Part shown: positions 1-7,293 of the stretch, in pieces
Layout: each line of letters starts with the position of its first letter
How positions within the stretch are numbered: the stretch's first letter is position 1
Source of the DNA: Candidatus Microgenomates bacterium
GTDB lineage: Bacteria > Patescibacteriota > Microgenomatia > UBA1400 > PJMF01
Assembly: GCA_015485595.1 (NCBI GenBank)
Contig: WFTH01000082.1
Location: 1 to 16,570 of the forward strand
Direction: 5' to 3'
DNA length: 16,570 nucleotides
Notes under the pieces: generated by a model
Told to the model about the DNA's origin: nothing
Databases searched by the model: none
Seen by the model: the letters and a program-made list of their open reading frames with translations, nothing else
Made by a program: the position numbers and the translations under genes

Positions 1-197
1 CAACTGACATTGTCACTGTAAATAGAGAATTTGATCGTATGCGTAGATCCTTTTGTATATGGAGGTAAAACAACGTCATTGCCTAGTCCTGCAAGCGCTT
101 GACACGTAGAATCAGCGTACACCTGTCGAATGTTTTGTGCAGAAAGCGTGTAGATTATCAATGCAACCAAAGAAAAGGCAAATATTTTTTTTCTCAC
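1..197 (-). CDS. Secreted protein of unknown function, N-terminal part only
   Basis: This is an open frame of about 65 codons that runs off the left window edge, read leftward from a GTG start. The N-terminus (MRKKIFAFSLVALIIY) has two to three positive residues followed by a hydrophobic stretch, which is a signal peptide. A polar segment with one Cys (DSTCQAL) follows. The end visible here (residues about 50-65, TKGSTHTIKFSIYSDN) looks like an extracellular beta-strand domain, but I do not recognise a family. A weak AAGG precedes the GTG by a few bases. The gene is divergent from the SpoIID-like gene, leaving 77 bases between the two starts. The signal peptide is fairly sure; the function is unknown. 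Confidence 0.6.
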   Translation of the reverse strand, partial: MRKKIFAFSLVALIIYTLSAQNIRQVYADSTCQALAGLGNDVVLPPYTKGSTHTIKFSIYSDNVS

Positions 198-256
198 AAT
201 AGCCTTATTTTAACAAACTCAGCCTAAAGTATAAACCTTAACTTCACCTTTTCTGT

Positions 257-262
257 TAAAAT
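257..262 (+). promoter_or_regulatory. Possible -10 box of the SpoIID-like gene
   Basis: TAAAAT lies 12 bases before the ATG at 275. No convincing -35 box and no Shine-Dalgarno sequence are visible, so transcription would start only a few bases before the ATG. This is a weak call resting on the similar layout at other genes in the window. Confidence 0.3.
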
Positions 263-274
263 AAATCTGCCTGC

Positions 275-2059
275 ATGAAAAAGAAACTATTTTATTTACT
301 AGTGGGTGGTGTGTGGTTAGTGGTAGGTAGTTTGTTGACAGTTGGTTTGAGTTGGTTATCAACTTCATTAAGATTAACTCCTAACCCTATTTATGCTGTT
401 GACCCCGTGGTGGAGCTTCAGCAACAGATAGATGAGCTAGAAAAGCTAAAAAAACTTTCCGAGGCTGCGACCAAGCCACTGGAAAATCAGGTTAGAGATT
501 TAAACCAAAAGATTACCAGCATTAGAGCTGGAATTGCAGCTGCTAAACAAAAAACAACCGAGCTAGCTAAGCAGATCTCCGAAAGGGAGCAGGAGTTTTC
601 TTTGCAGTATCAGATTCTGACTAAGCGAATTAGTGAGCAGTACAAACGCAAGCGGGTTGTCTCTTTGCCTTTTTTAACTTTTTTTCAACTTAACAACCCC
701 AAATCTACTCGAGATCTAGCTTATCGAGCCTCGGTAAAGGCTCAAGATGAGCGGATCATCTCCCAGATAATTACTGAGATTACTCAGCTTGAGAGAGACA
801 AAAAGTCGCTTGAGGAGAGACAGAAGCGCTTGGCAAAGATGGAAAAACAGTTTAACGAGCAAGCAAGGTTTTTTGAGGGAGAGATAAAGAAAGCCAGGTC
901 TTATCAAAAAGAGCTTTCAAACAAGATTGCTGAGCTTTCGGCTAAACAGCAGGCAATCATCGCGGCTCGCTCGGGCACCCAGACTACTAGTGTGGGTGAG
1001 GTGGCCCTGGCCGATGACTTTAACGCCTCGATCGCCTTTAAAGCCCAAGCGCCGGCTAACTCGTTTGCGGTTTTTTCTTTTGGGGCCTACACTCACAGAA
1101 ACGGTATGAGTCAGTACGGGGCAAAGGCTCGAGCCGAGGCTGGCCAGTCGGTAGAGGAGATCTTAAAAGCCTACTATCCTAACGCTCACATCGAAAAAAA
1201 CTACGCTGAGATGGATAAGATCACGGTCGACGGTGTGGGCGTTATCCCGTTTGAAGAGCAGTACTTACAAGGCATCTATGAGATGCCGGCTTCTTGGCAC
1301 CTAAACGCACTTAAAGCCCAGGCTATTGCCGCTCGCACCTATGCTATTCGCTACACCGATAACGGTAAGCGCTCGATCTGCACCACCGAACGCTGTCAGG
1401 TGTTTAAGAATCAAAAGAAAGGTGGGGCTTGGGAGCAGGCGGTGAACGAAACTAAAGGTTGGGTGCTGGTGGATAATGGTGGTCAGCCGGTCTCAACTCA
1501 GTATGCTAGCACCCACGGAGGCTACGCCAACACCAGCGGTTGGGACACAACCGATAAATCTGGTGGTGGTAACTGGGCTGATCGCGCCTGGGAAAACAAA
1601 GCTAAAAGCCCTTGGTTTTATAAAGCTTGGTATCGGGCTGGTTACTCAAAGACTGGAGCCAGTTGTGGTAGGTCTCATCCATGGCTTACACAGAAAGAGT
1701 TTGCTGACATTATTAACGCTTGGATTGTACAAAAAAATCCCAATGGTGCCGACACTTCGCGTATTCAACCGGTAACGATCAATCAGTGTCAAATTGGTGG
1801 TAGTGGTGGCAACCCCTACTCGATGGATGAGCTTAAAAGTTTGGCGGATAAGTCTGGTGGAGCGGTCACCTCTATCTCGAGTGTGACCGTGAGTCATAAT
1901 GATAGCGGACAGACGGTTAATGTTAGGCTTGAAACAAATCGCGGTACCATAAACATTCCAGGAAGTGAGTTTAAGACCATCTTTAACTTAAGAGCACCTG
2001 GATACCTAAGGATTCCTCAAAGTCGATTTGCTTTCTTTAATATTGAACATAAAAAGTAA
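275..2059 (+). CDS. SpoIID/LytB-domain cell-wall protein with N-terminal coiled coil
   Basis: This 594-residue exported protein probably acts on peptidoglycan outside the membrane. Residues 5-28 are a signal or anchor segment. Residues 44 to about 230 are Lys/Glu/Gln-rich heptads forming a long coiled coil, as in PcsB/CwlO-type wall proteins. From about residue 262 comes a SpoIID/LytB domain: a GMSQYGA motif at 277-283, then YLQGIYEMP with Glu336 at the position of the SpoIID catalytic Glu, and the ALKAQAIAARTYA helix. The paired cysteines in CTTERCQVF and a THGGY segment follow. SpoIID proteins are known as lytic transglycosylases on stripped glycan strands in sporulation, but the domain also occurs widely in non-sporulating bacteria. 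A role in wall remodelling or division is inferred. The gene stands alone between a divergent secreted protein and recF. The ATG is chosen because it begins the signal peptide. Confidence 0.85.
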   Translation: MKKKLFYLLVGGVWLVVGSLLTVGLSWLSTSLRLTPNPIYAVDPVVELQQQIDELEKLKKLSEAATKPLENQVRDLNQKITSIRAGIAAAKQKTTELAKQISEREQEFSLQYQILTKRISEQYKRKRVVSLPFLTFFQLNNPKSTRDLAYRASVKAQDERIISQIITEITQLERDKKSLEERQKRLAKMEKQFNEQARFFEGEIKKARSYQKELSNKIAELSAKQQAIIAARSGTQTTSVGEVALADDFNASIAFKAQAPANSFAVFSFGAYTHRNGMSQYGAKARAEAGQSVEEILKAYYPNAHIEKNYAEMDKITVDGVGVIPFEEQYLQGIYEMPASWHLNALKAQAIAARTYAIRYTDNGKRSICTTERCQVFKNQKKGGAWEQAVNETKGWVLVDNGGQPVSTQYASTHGGYANTSGWDTTDKSGGGNWADRAWENKAKSPWFYKAWYRAGYSKTGASCGRSHPWLTQKEFADIINAWIVQKNPNGADTSRIQPVTINQCQIGGSGGNPYSMDELKSLADKSGGAVTSISSVTVSHNDSGQTVNVRLETNRGTINIPGSEFKTIFNLRAPGYLRIPQSRFAFFNIEHKK

Positions 2060-2062
2060 TTT

Positions 2063-2100
2063 AGATACTGGATACTGGATATTAGATATTGGGATTTAGA
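2063..2100. repeat. Simple direct repeat, GATACTGGATA-like
   Basis: The 64-base gap before recF is mostly degenerate repeats of GATACTG/GATATTG units. The same kind of text recurs at 5211-5253, which suggests a repeat class rather than unique regulatory sequence. Confidence 0.6.
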
Positions 2101-2108
2101 ACTTAGGT

Positions 2109-2114
2109 TATAAT
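2109..2114 (+). promoter_or_regulatory. Putative -10 box of recF (leaderless arrangement)
   Basis: A perfect TATAAT sits 9 bases before the recF ATG at 2124. Transcription would begin about 3 bases before the start codon. There is no Shine-Dalgarno sequence and no good -35 box at 16-18 bases. Confidence 0.5.
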
Positions 2115-2123
2115 AAGCTACTC

Positions 2124-3206
2124 ATGGACAACTTAAGACTTAAGCAGCTTAGCTTAACCAACTTCAGGCTCCACCGATCCCTTATCCTCGATTTCTCTCC
2201 ACAAACCACCCTAATTTTAGGTCTAAACGCCTCCGGCAAGACTGCCATCATCGAGGCGCTTTACTTGCTTGCCACCGGCGATAGCTTTCGAGCTAAAAAG
2301 ATAGAAGAAATGATCGCCTTTGGGCAAGAACTGGGAAGGGTTAAGTTAAAGATGGAAGATAGAAAGTTGAAGATGGAAGAGGGGGGTAGTCAAGATGAGC
2401 TTGAGGTTTTACTAACCCGTGGTGTGGTGCAGGGGAAAAAGACGCAGTATCGCCTGTTTAGTATAAACGAGATAAGAAAAAGAAAAAAGGACTTTGTGGG
2501 TCAGTTTAAAACAGTTTTGTTTCGACCAGAGGACATGAGGTTGATCGAGGGTTCGCCTACTAGACGGCGAAGCTTTATGGATGAGATCTTAAGTCAAGTC
2601 TCTTATGAGTATAGGGTGGGTTTAAAAACTTACGAAAACACCCTCAAAAGACGCAACCGTCTGCTTTTGGCAGTAAGAGAAGGAGAACAGTCTAAAAACG
2701 CGCTTAGCTTTTGGAACTTAAGTCTTATAAAAAACGGTCAACTTATCCAAGAGTTAAGACGCAAGCTGATTGATGAGCTAGATCAGTTTAGTTTTCCGGT
2801 AGATTATCAAGTTCTCTATCGCCCCAAGATTATTAACGAGGCTAGGCTAACTCAGTACTTGCCAAAAGAGATCGCAGCCGGACATAGCTTAGTCGGCCCA
2901 CACAAAGACGACTTTCAGGTGCTTTATCTAGACAAGACCCAAGCCAAGTTTCTAGATGTAGCCACTTTTGGATCCAGAGGTCAGCAACGTTTGGCGGTTT
3001 TATGGCTTAAGGCCGGAGCGGGAGCTTACCTTCAGGCAAAGACTCGATCTCAGGTGGTTTGGTTGCTGGATGATATTTTATCCGAGCTGGATCGAAAAAG
3101 CCGCCAACTAGTACTCTCTTTGCTTAAAGGCAGACAAGTGATCATTACTAGCGCTAGCCAGAGAATAAAGGAAGTGGTAAAAGCTCAAAAAACAGTTAGT
3201 TTATAA
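2124..3206 (+). CDS. recF: DNA replication and repair protein RecF
   Basis: RecF is an SMC-like ATPase that binds gapped DNA and helps RecO/RecR load RecA. At 360 residues the protein has normal length. It shows Walker A GLNASGKT (33-40), the ABC signature SRGQQ (284-288) and Walker B VVWLLDD (311-317) followed by the SELD D-loop region. The segment RPEDMRLIEGSPTRRRSFMD (134-153) is typical of RecF. The ATG at 2124 begins the expected first beta strand (LRLKQLSLTNFR). One oddity is a lysine/glutamate-rich stretch at 74-88 encoded by a 21-base-period DNA repeat; it looks like an inserted surface loop. No recO, recR, dnaA, dnaN or gyrase gene is nearby, unlike the classical dnaA-dnaN-recF order. 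The next gene, nnrD, seems to have its own promoter. Confidence 0.95.
   Translation: MDNLRLKQLSLTNFRLHRSLILDFSPQTTLILGLNASGKTAIIEALYLLATGDSFRAKKIEEMIAFGQELGRVKLKMEDRKLKMEEGGSQDELEVLLTRGVVQGKKTQYRLFSINEIRKRKKDFVGQFKTVLFRPEDMRLIEGSPTRRRSFMDEILSQVSYEYRVGLKTYENTLKRRNRLLLAVREGEQSKNALSFWNLSLIKNGQLIQELRRKLIDELDQFSFPVDYQVLYRPKIINEARLTQYLPKEIAAGHSLVGPHKDDFQVLYLDKTQAKFLDVATFGSRGQQRLAVLWLKAGAGAYLQAKTRSQVVWLLDDILSELDRKSRQLVLSLLKGRQVIITSASQRIKEVVKAQKTVSL
2344..2380. repeat. Direct repeat inside recF
   Basis: Two 16-base copies (AGTTAAAGATGGAAGA at 2344-2359 and AGTTGAAGATGGAAGA at 2365-2380) differ at one base and are spaced 21 bases apart. They encode KLKMEDR then KLKMEEG. The period keeps the reading frame, and the text resembles the intergenic repeat at 11748-11788. 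Confidence 0.7.
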
Positions 3207-3230
3207 AATATGATTATTTTGTATTTTGTA

Positions 3231-3259
3231 TTGATTGAAAACCTTAAAGCTTTTTAAAT
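3231..3259 (+). promoter_or_regulatory. Putative promoter of nnrD
   Basis: A -35-like TTGATT (3231-3236) and a -10-like TTAAAT (3254-3259) are exactly 17 bases apart. The -10 box ends 8 bases before the ATG at 3268, so the message would be nearly leaderless. A small tandem TTTTGTA repeat precedes it. Confidence 0.5.
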
Positions 3260-3267
3260 GAAAAATC

Positions 3268-4098
3268 ATGCAAAACTACTTTAGACAACTCAAACTACCA
3301 GCACCAAACTCACACAAGGGTCAAAACGGCAAGGTTCTGGTCATTGGCGGTAGCAAGCTATTTCACTCAAGTATCTTTTGGTCAGCCCAAGTGGCTAGCA
3401 AGTTTGTAGACATTGTTCACTTTAGCTCACCCGCAAACGAGAACAACGATCTGGTGCGTTTCAAACTTAAACGAGGTTTTTGGCACGGCATCGTGGTTGA
3501 CTGGCGTGATGTAGCAAGCTACATAAAGGAGGACGATGTCATTTTGATCGGGCCAGGTATGACCAGGTCGACAAGAACCAAGGCTGTCGTCAACGAGCTT
3601 TTAAAGAAATATTCAAATAAAAAATGGGTGATTGATGGGGGAGCGCTTCAGATGGTGGACGTTAATCTGCTTAACAAAGGCCACATTATTACCCCGCATA
3701 AAAAAGAGATGGAGAGACTGGTAGATCAATTTAAGATTCAAAATTTAAAATTTAAAATTAATAATAAAGAGGTTATTTCCCAGCTAACCAGCCGTGGTGT
3801 GACTATCCTTTATAAAAACATCGTTGACAAGATTTACTCTAAGGACAAGCTGGTTGAGGTTGAAGGTGGCAATACTGGTCTAACCAAGGGTGGTAGTGGT
3901 GACGTCTTGGCTGGGTTGGTGGCTGCTTTTTACGCCAAAGCCGACGCTTTAGTCGCTTGTGTAGTGACTTCATTAACCATCAAAAAATCTGCCGAGGTTC
4001 TATGGCAAGAAGTGGGTCCAAACTTTAACACTAAAGATCTAATCGACCAGATACCAAAAACATTTTGGCAACTTTACAAAGAAGCTCTAAATCTTTAG
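3268..4098 (+). CDS. nnrD: ADP/ATP-dependent NAD(P)H-hydrate dehydratase
   Basis: NnrD belongs to the ribokinase-like family and repairs damaged NADH/NADPH hydrates in the cytosol. The 276 residues carry the family hallmarks in order: HKGQNGKVLVIGGS (16-29), LIGPGM (93-98), VIDGGAL (121-127), ITPHKKEMERL (141-151), and GLTKGGSGDVLAGL (204-217), in which Asp212 is the expected catalytic base. The epimerase partner NnrE is not fused to it and is not in the window, so this is the stand-alone form. Residues about 154-167 (FKIQNLKFKINN) are encoded by an AT-rich simple repeat and seem to be an inserted loop after the TPH motif. An ATG at 3258 is out of frame and soon reaches a stop, so the start at 3268 is preferred. 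The gene converges on the Fic gene, with 11 bases between stops. Confidence 0.9.
   Translation: MQNYFRQLKLPAPNSHKGQNGKVLVIGGSKLFHSSIFWSAQVASKFVDIVHFSSPANENNDLVRFKLKRGFWHGIVVDWRDVASYIKEDDVILIGPGMTRSTRTKAVVNELLKKYSNKKWVIDGGALQMVDVNLLNKGHIITPHKKEMERLVDQFKIQNLKFKINNKEVISQLTSRGVTILYKNIVDKIYSKDKLVEVEGGNTGLTKGGSGDVLAGLVAAFYAKADALVACVVTSLTIKKSAEVLWQEVGPNFNTKDLIDQIPKTFWQLYKEALNL
3730..3767. repeat. AT-rich simple repeat inside nnrD
   Basis: The text is built from AAATTTAAAATT-like units and is translated as FKIQNLKFKINN within NnrD. It is unlike the surrounding coding sequence in base composition. Confidence 0.6.
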
Positions 4099-4109
4099 TT
4101 TTTAATTGG

Positions 4110-5204
4110 CTACGCTCCTACCAACCTATACCTTACTCCTTTGGTTACGCCCTTTTTCTCCACTACGCCTTTTCTAATTAAGTCTTTAATGTCTCTTAAG
4201 ATGGTGTCTACCGAGACGTTCGGTAGAACACGTTGAGCTTCTTCACTGGTGATCTCATCCTGTTGTTGGAAAAGTTCAAGCAGGATTATCTGCCTCTCAG
4301 AGAGAGCAATCTGTTTACCGAGCTGTTTTTTAAGTTTAAGGTCCCGAGAGAGTTTTAGGACTTGAGACTTAATCTTCTCGATCTCTATGGCTAGGCCGTA
4401 AGTAAAGTACTCTAACCAGTAAGTTAGGTCTTGGTTGCCTGACTGCTGTACTGAGAGGAGTGCCTCGTAGTAGGCGTTTACGTCGCTGTCAAAGTACTGT
4501 TCTAGAGAGAAGAAGCGCTTAAAGTCATAGCCAGTAGCATACATTAAAAGCGTGGCCATGGCGCGGGCAGTGCGGCCGTTACCTTCGATAAACGGATGAA
4601 TGTAGACTAGTTGATAGTGCAAGATGGCGGCTCGAAAAATAGGGTGCACCTCCCTTGCCTTTTTTGACTTACCCCAAGTAAAGAGATCCTTAACTAGGTA
4701 TGGTACTTCAACCGAGACCGGAGGGCGAAAGACTACTCCACCAGTTGCTCCACTTTCGACGATTACTTGTTTATCACGATAGACTCCGACATACTTAGAG
4801 TCAAGAATTCGCTCAACTGTGAGTTTATGGAGGGTTTTTAGAGTGCTTTCGGTAAAGACATCGTTTTCTTTGATGTTTTTTTGTTTGTCGATCCACTCAA
4901 CCACGTTACGATAGTTAATTACTTCCTGGACATCTCGGTCGCGAGCTAAGATGCCGGCTTTCTTCATGGCCTCGCGACTGTTGTTAACGTTTTTTAAACG
5001 CACAATCTGGTTGGCCTGCTCTTCGGTTAACTCGTTACCTTCGATCTTCGTGCCGTAATGAACCATACGAGAAACCGCCGAAGAGCGAAACTTGATCTCC
5101 CACGCTGGCACGATCGGGGCAGTGTCAATTAGACTCTTGGCTGCCTCGATGCGCGCAATGTAGGTTAGGAGGTTGTTGGTAATGGTGAAGTTAGGTTTGT
5201 ACAT
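4110..5204 (-). CDS. Fic domain protein with C-terminal winged helix
   Basis: Fic proteins usually transfer AMP from ATP to hydroxyl side chains of target proteins. The core motif HPFIEGNGRTAR (203-214) is intact, with the catalytic His203 and the Gly/Asn/Arg residues that bind the ATP phosphates. Near the N-terminus, YGTKIEGNEL (50-59) resembles the inhibitory helix of class II Fic proteins, with Glu55 as the likely inhibitory residue; the Ser/Thr four positions before that Glu is replaced by Gly, with Thr52 next to it. The segment GVYRDKQVIVES (140-151) is the usual strand before the active site. The last 65 or so residues (ERQIILLELFQQ onward) look like a winged-helix DNA-binding domain. 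The 364-residue length suits this architecture. It is a lone gene with no antitoxin beside it, in keeping with a self-inhibited enzyme. The target is unknown. Confidence 0.9.
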   Translation of the reverse strand: MYKPNFTITNNLLTYIARIEAAKSLIDTAPIVPAWEIKFRSSAVSRMVHYGTKIEGNELTEEQANQIVRLKNVNNSREAMKKAGILARDRDVQEVINYRNVVEWIDKQKNIKENDVFTESTLKTLHKLTVERILDSKYVGVYRDKQVIVESGATGGVVFRPPVSVEVPYLVKDLFTWGKSKKAREVHPIFRAAILHYQLVYIHPFIEGNGRTARAMATLLMYATGYDFKRFFSLEQYFDSDVNAYYEALLSVQQSGNQDLTYWLEYFTYGLAIEIEKIKSQVLKLSRDLKLKKQLGKQIALSERQIILLELFQQQDEITSEEAQRVLPNVSVDTILRDIKDLIRKGVVEKKGVTKGVRYRLVGA

Positions 5205-5210
5205 GAGTTT

Positions 5211-5253
5211 GATATTGGATATTGGATACTAGATTCTAGATACTAGACGTTAG
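5211..5253. repeat. Simple direct repeat upstream of the Fic gene
   Basis: Repeated GATATTG, GATACTA and AGATACTAG units start 6 bases before the Fic start codon. They belong to the same text family as 2063-2100. Confidence 0.6.
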
Positions 5254-5255
5254 GT

Positions 5256-5272
5256 GTTGGTTAATAACCAAC
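5256..5272. repeat. 17-bp perfect palindrome
   Basis: GTTGGTTA and TAACCAAC flank a single central A. It lies about 52 bases upstream of the Fic start and could be an operator, perhaps for the winged-helix domain of the Fic protein itself. That link is a guess. Confidence 0.5.
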
Positions 5273-5280
5273 TATCAATG

Positions 5281-5362
5281 TTAAATTGAATGACGAATAA
5301 CTAAATTCGAATTTCGAAACAGTTTCGTAATTTGAACATTCGTCATTCGTTATTTTAATTTA
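5281..5362. repeat. Long imperfect inverted repeat of about 80 bp
   Basis: The centre is GAAAC-A-GTTTC at 5316-5326. Outward, the left arm (TTAAATT, GAATGACGAATAA, ATTCGAATTTCGAAAC) pairs with the right arm (GTTTCGTAATTTGAA, CATTCGTCATTCGTTATT, AATTTAA) with some mismatches and slips. It could form a cruciform or a long RNA hairpin. It is the main content of the gene-free stretch 5205-5508. Confidence 0.65.
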
Positions 5363-5444
5363 AAACTGCTTCTCAAGTTGAAGTTTACGCCTTGTTTGTT
5401 AATTGAGGTTTAATTGTTAACCACCCCCCATTATATCATTATTT

Positions 5445-5477
5445 CCGCAAAATTCCCGCAGAATTTCTGCATGACTA
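5445..5477 (+). promoter_or_regulatory. 11-bp-period direct repeats at the ligase promoter
   Basis: Three units in register are CCGCAAAATTC (5445-5455), CCGCAGAATTT (5456-5466) and a weaker CTGCATGACTA (5467-5477). The period is one DNA helical turn. The same core, CCGCAAAATT, occurs in the same 11-bp period upstream of pth. Its position over the -35 region suggests a protein-binding site. Confidence 0.5.
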
Positions 5478-5499
5478 TTGGCTAGTTTTAGTCTAAACT
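5471..5499 (+). promoter_or_regulatory. Putative promoter of the DNA ligase gene
   Basis: A -35-like ATGACT (5471-5476), a 17-base spacer and a -10-like TAAACT (5494-5499) end 9 bases before the ATG at 5509. No Shine-Dalgarno sequence is present, so a leaderless message is likely. Confidence 0.45.
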
Positions 5500-5508
5500 A
5501 ACCCTAAG

Positions 5509-7278
5509 ATGACTTTTGACCAACTAGCAAACTATCTAGAAAAAGTCGAGCAGACCGATGCCAGACTAAAGATGACTCAGCAGCTGGCCAAGCTGTTGCT
5601 TAAACTAGATGAGACAGAGATTAAACCAACCCTTTACCTTCTTCAAGGTCGCCTAGCACCGCTTTATCAGTCGCTTGAGTTTAACTTAAGTGAAAAGATG
5701 GTTTTAAGAGCCTTGGCTAGACTTACTACTTTACACCAGACTCAAACACAGGTCCAAACAACAGACCTCTTTGGTCGGGTAGATGAGACTGGGGTTTTAA
5801 GCCAGATTCAGCTTGAGTACAAGCAGCTTGGCGACCTTGGTCTTTTAGCAGAAAAAACTCTTCAGAGATTAAAGACTAGTTTAGGGGAGCTTAGCATCTT
5901 GGAAGTCTATCAAAAGCTAAAGGAGATTGCCCAGACCAGTGGTGTCGGTTCTCAGGAGAAAAAGCTTGAGCTCTTAACTAAGCTGCTAAGTCAAGTCTCA
6001 CCACTTTCTGGACGCTATATTATCCGCATAGTTTTGGGTAAGATGCGACTTGGTTTTGGCTTAATGACCTTGCTTGATGCTTTAAGTTGGGCAAAGGTGG
6101 GAGACAAAACCCAGAGCAAGCTGCTTGAATCTTATTACCAACGCCAGGCCGATATCGGCAAGTTGGCTCAGATCTACCTTAAGGATGGCTTGGTAGGTCT
6201 ACAGAGTGCTTACGACGTTCAAGTGGGTGTGCCGGTGGTGCCGGAGCTTTGCCAGCGCCTTAACACTGCCAAAGAGATTATTCAGAAGATGGGCCAGGTG
6301 ATCGCCGAACCAAAGTACGACGGCATGCGCGCTCAACTTCACTTTAATAAAAAGAAGCAACTAGCTAAGGTTTTTTCTCGCTCGCTGGAGGATCTAACCC
6401 ACATGTTTCCTGAAGTTAAGGAGGCTTTGGCTTTTGTTAAGTTTGAAAGCTGCATCTTGGACGCCGAGGCGGTGGGGGTTGATCCTACCACCGGTCAGAT
6501 CGTTCCCTTTCAAGAGACCATGAAGCGCAAGCGAAAGTACAACGTGACCGAGCTAGCTAAGCAGTTACCGGTTAGGTTCTATGTCTTTGATATTCTGGAT
6601 GTTAATAACAAGCCGCTTATCGATGAGCCACTTTTAAAACGCAAAGAGTTTCTTAACCAGGCTTTTAAGCCAAACAATATCTTAATTAAAACCCTTTTTG
6701 AGCTGATCGATGACCCGGTTGAGTTACACAGGTTTCATCAGCAGATGTTAGCTGAAGGTTATGAGGGAGTGGTGGTTAAACACCCCCAAGCCAAGTATCG
6801 GGCTGGGCGCAAAGGCTGGCGGTGGGTTAAAATAAAGGAAGCAGAGGGTAAGACGGGCAAACTAAATGACACCTTAGACCTAGTAGTTATGGGTTACTAT
6901 TTGGGTAAGGGCAAGCGGGCCCAGTTTGGTTTGGGTGCTATTTTGGTTGGAGTTATGGGTTATAACGAAGAAGTTCTTTCTATTGCTAAGATCGGCACCG
7001 GCATGACCGAGGATCAGTTGATTGAGCTAAAAGAAAGACTGGATAAGCTAAGGACAGATAAAAAGCCCAAAGAGTATCATCCTGTAAATAAAGCCCTAAC
7101 ACCCGATGTTTGGGTAGAACCTGGTTTGGTGGTGGAGGTGGCAGCGGATGAGATTACTCAGTCGCCAGTGCATGCAGCCAAGGTAGCTCTGCGCTTTCCC
7201 AGGCTTGTGCGCCTACGCACGGATAAGTCATGGGAAGATATTACCAACATTAATGAGCTCCAAAGTATTAGTAGTTAG
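5509..7278 (+). CDS. ATP-dependent DNA ligase, archaeal/eukaryotic Lig1-like
   Basis: The enzyme seals nicks in DNA through a lysyl-AMP intermediate using ATP. The 589 residues match the full three-domain archaeal-type ligase. An all-helical DNA-binding domain covers about 1-235. In the adenylation domain, EPKYDGMR holds the nucleotidyl-accepting Lys269 (motif I), SRSLEDLT (290-297) is motif III, ILDAEAV (316-322) is IIIa, EGVVVK (419-424) is motif IV, and WRWVKIK (437-443) is motif V. An OB-fold domain (about 450-589) includes KIGTGM and the late VWVEPGLVVEV segment. Most bacteria join Okazaki fragments with the NAD-dependent LigA, which is not in this window, so whether this is the main or an accessory ligase cannot be told here. 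No Ku or polymerase domain is attached. The 84-residue membrane protein follows 15 bases downstream and is probably cotranscribed. Confidence 0.93.
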   Translation: MTFDQLANYLEKVEQTDARLKMTQQLAKLLLKLDETEIKPTLYLLQGRLAPLYQSLEFNLSEKMVLRALARLTTLHQTQTQVQTTDLFGRVDETGVLSQIQLEYKQLGDLGLLAEKTLQRLKTSLGELSILEVYQKLKEIAQTSGVGSQEKKLELLTKLLSQVSPLSGRYIIRIVLGKMRLGFGLMTLLDALSWAKVGDKTQSKLLESYYQRQADIGKLAQIYLKDGLVGLQSAYDVQVGVPVVPELCQRLNTAKEIIQKMGQVIAEPKYDGMRAQLHFNKKKQLAKVFSRSLEDLTHMFPEVKEALAFVKFESCILDAEAVGVDPTTGQIVPFQETMKRKRKYNVTELAKQLPVRFYVFDILDVNNKPLIDEPLLKRKEFLNQAFKPNNILIKTLFELIDDPVELHRFHQQMLAEGYEGVVVKHPQAKYRAGRKGWRWVKIKEAEGKTGKLNDTLDLVVMGYYLGKGKRAQFGLGAILVGVMGYNEEVLSIAKIGTGMTEDQLIELKERLDKLRTDKKPKEYHPVNKALTPDVWVEPGLVVEVAADEITQSPVHAAKVALRFPRLVRLRTDKSWEDITNINELQSISS

Positions 7279-7293
7279 TTTGTTGTTCCAACT

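Noticed and set aside
927..1109. Open frame of 60 codons inside the SpoIID-like gene, plus strand
   Set aside because: It lies in another frame of a well-supported gene and has an Arg/Leu/Pro composition typical of a shadow frame.
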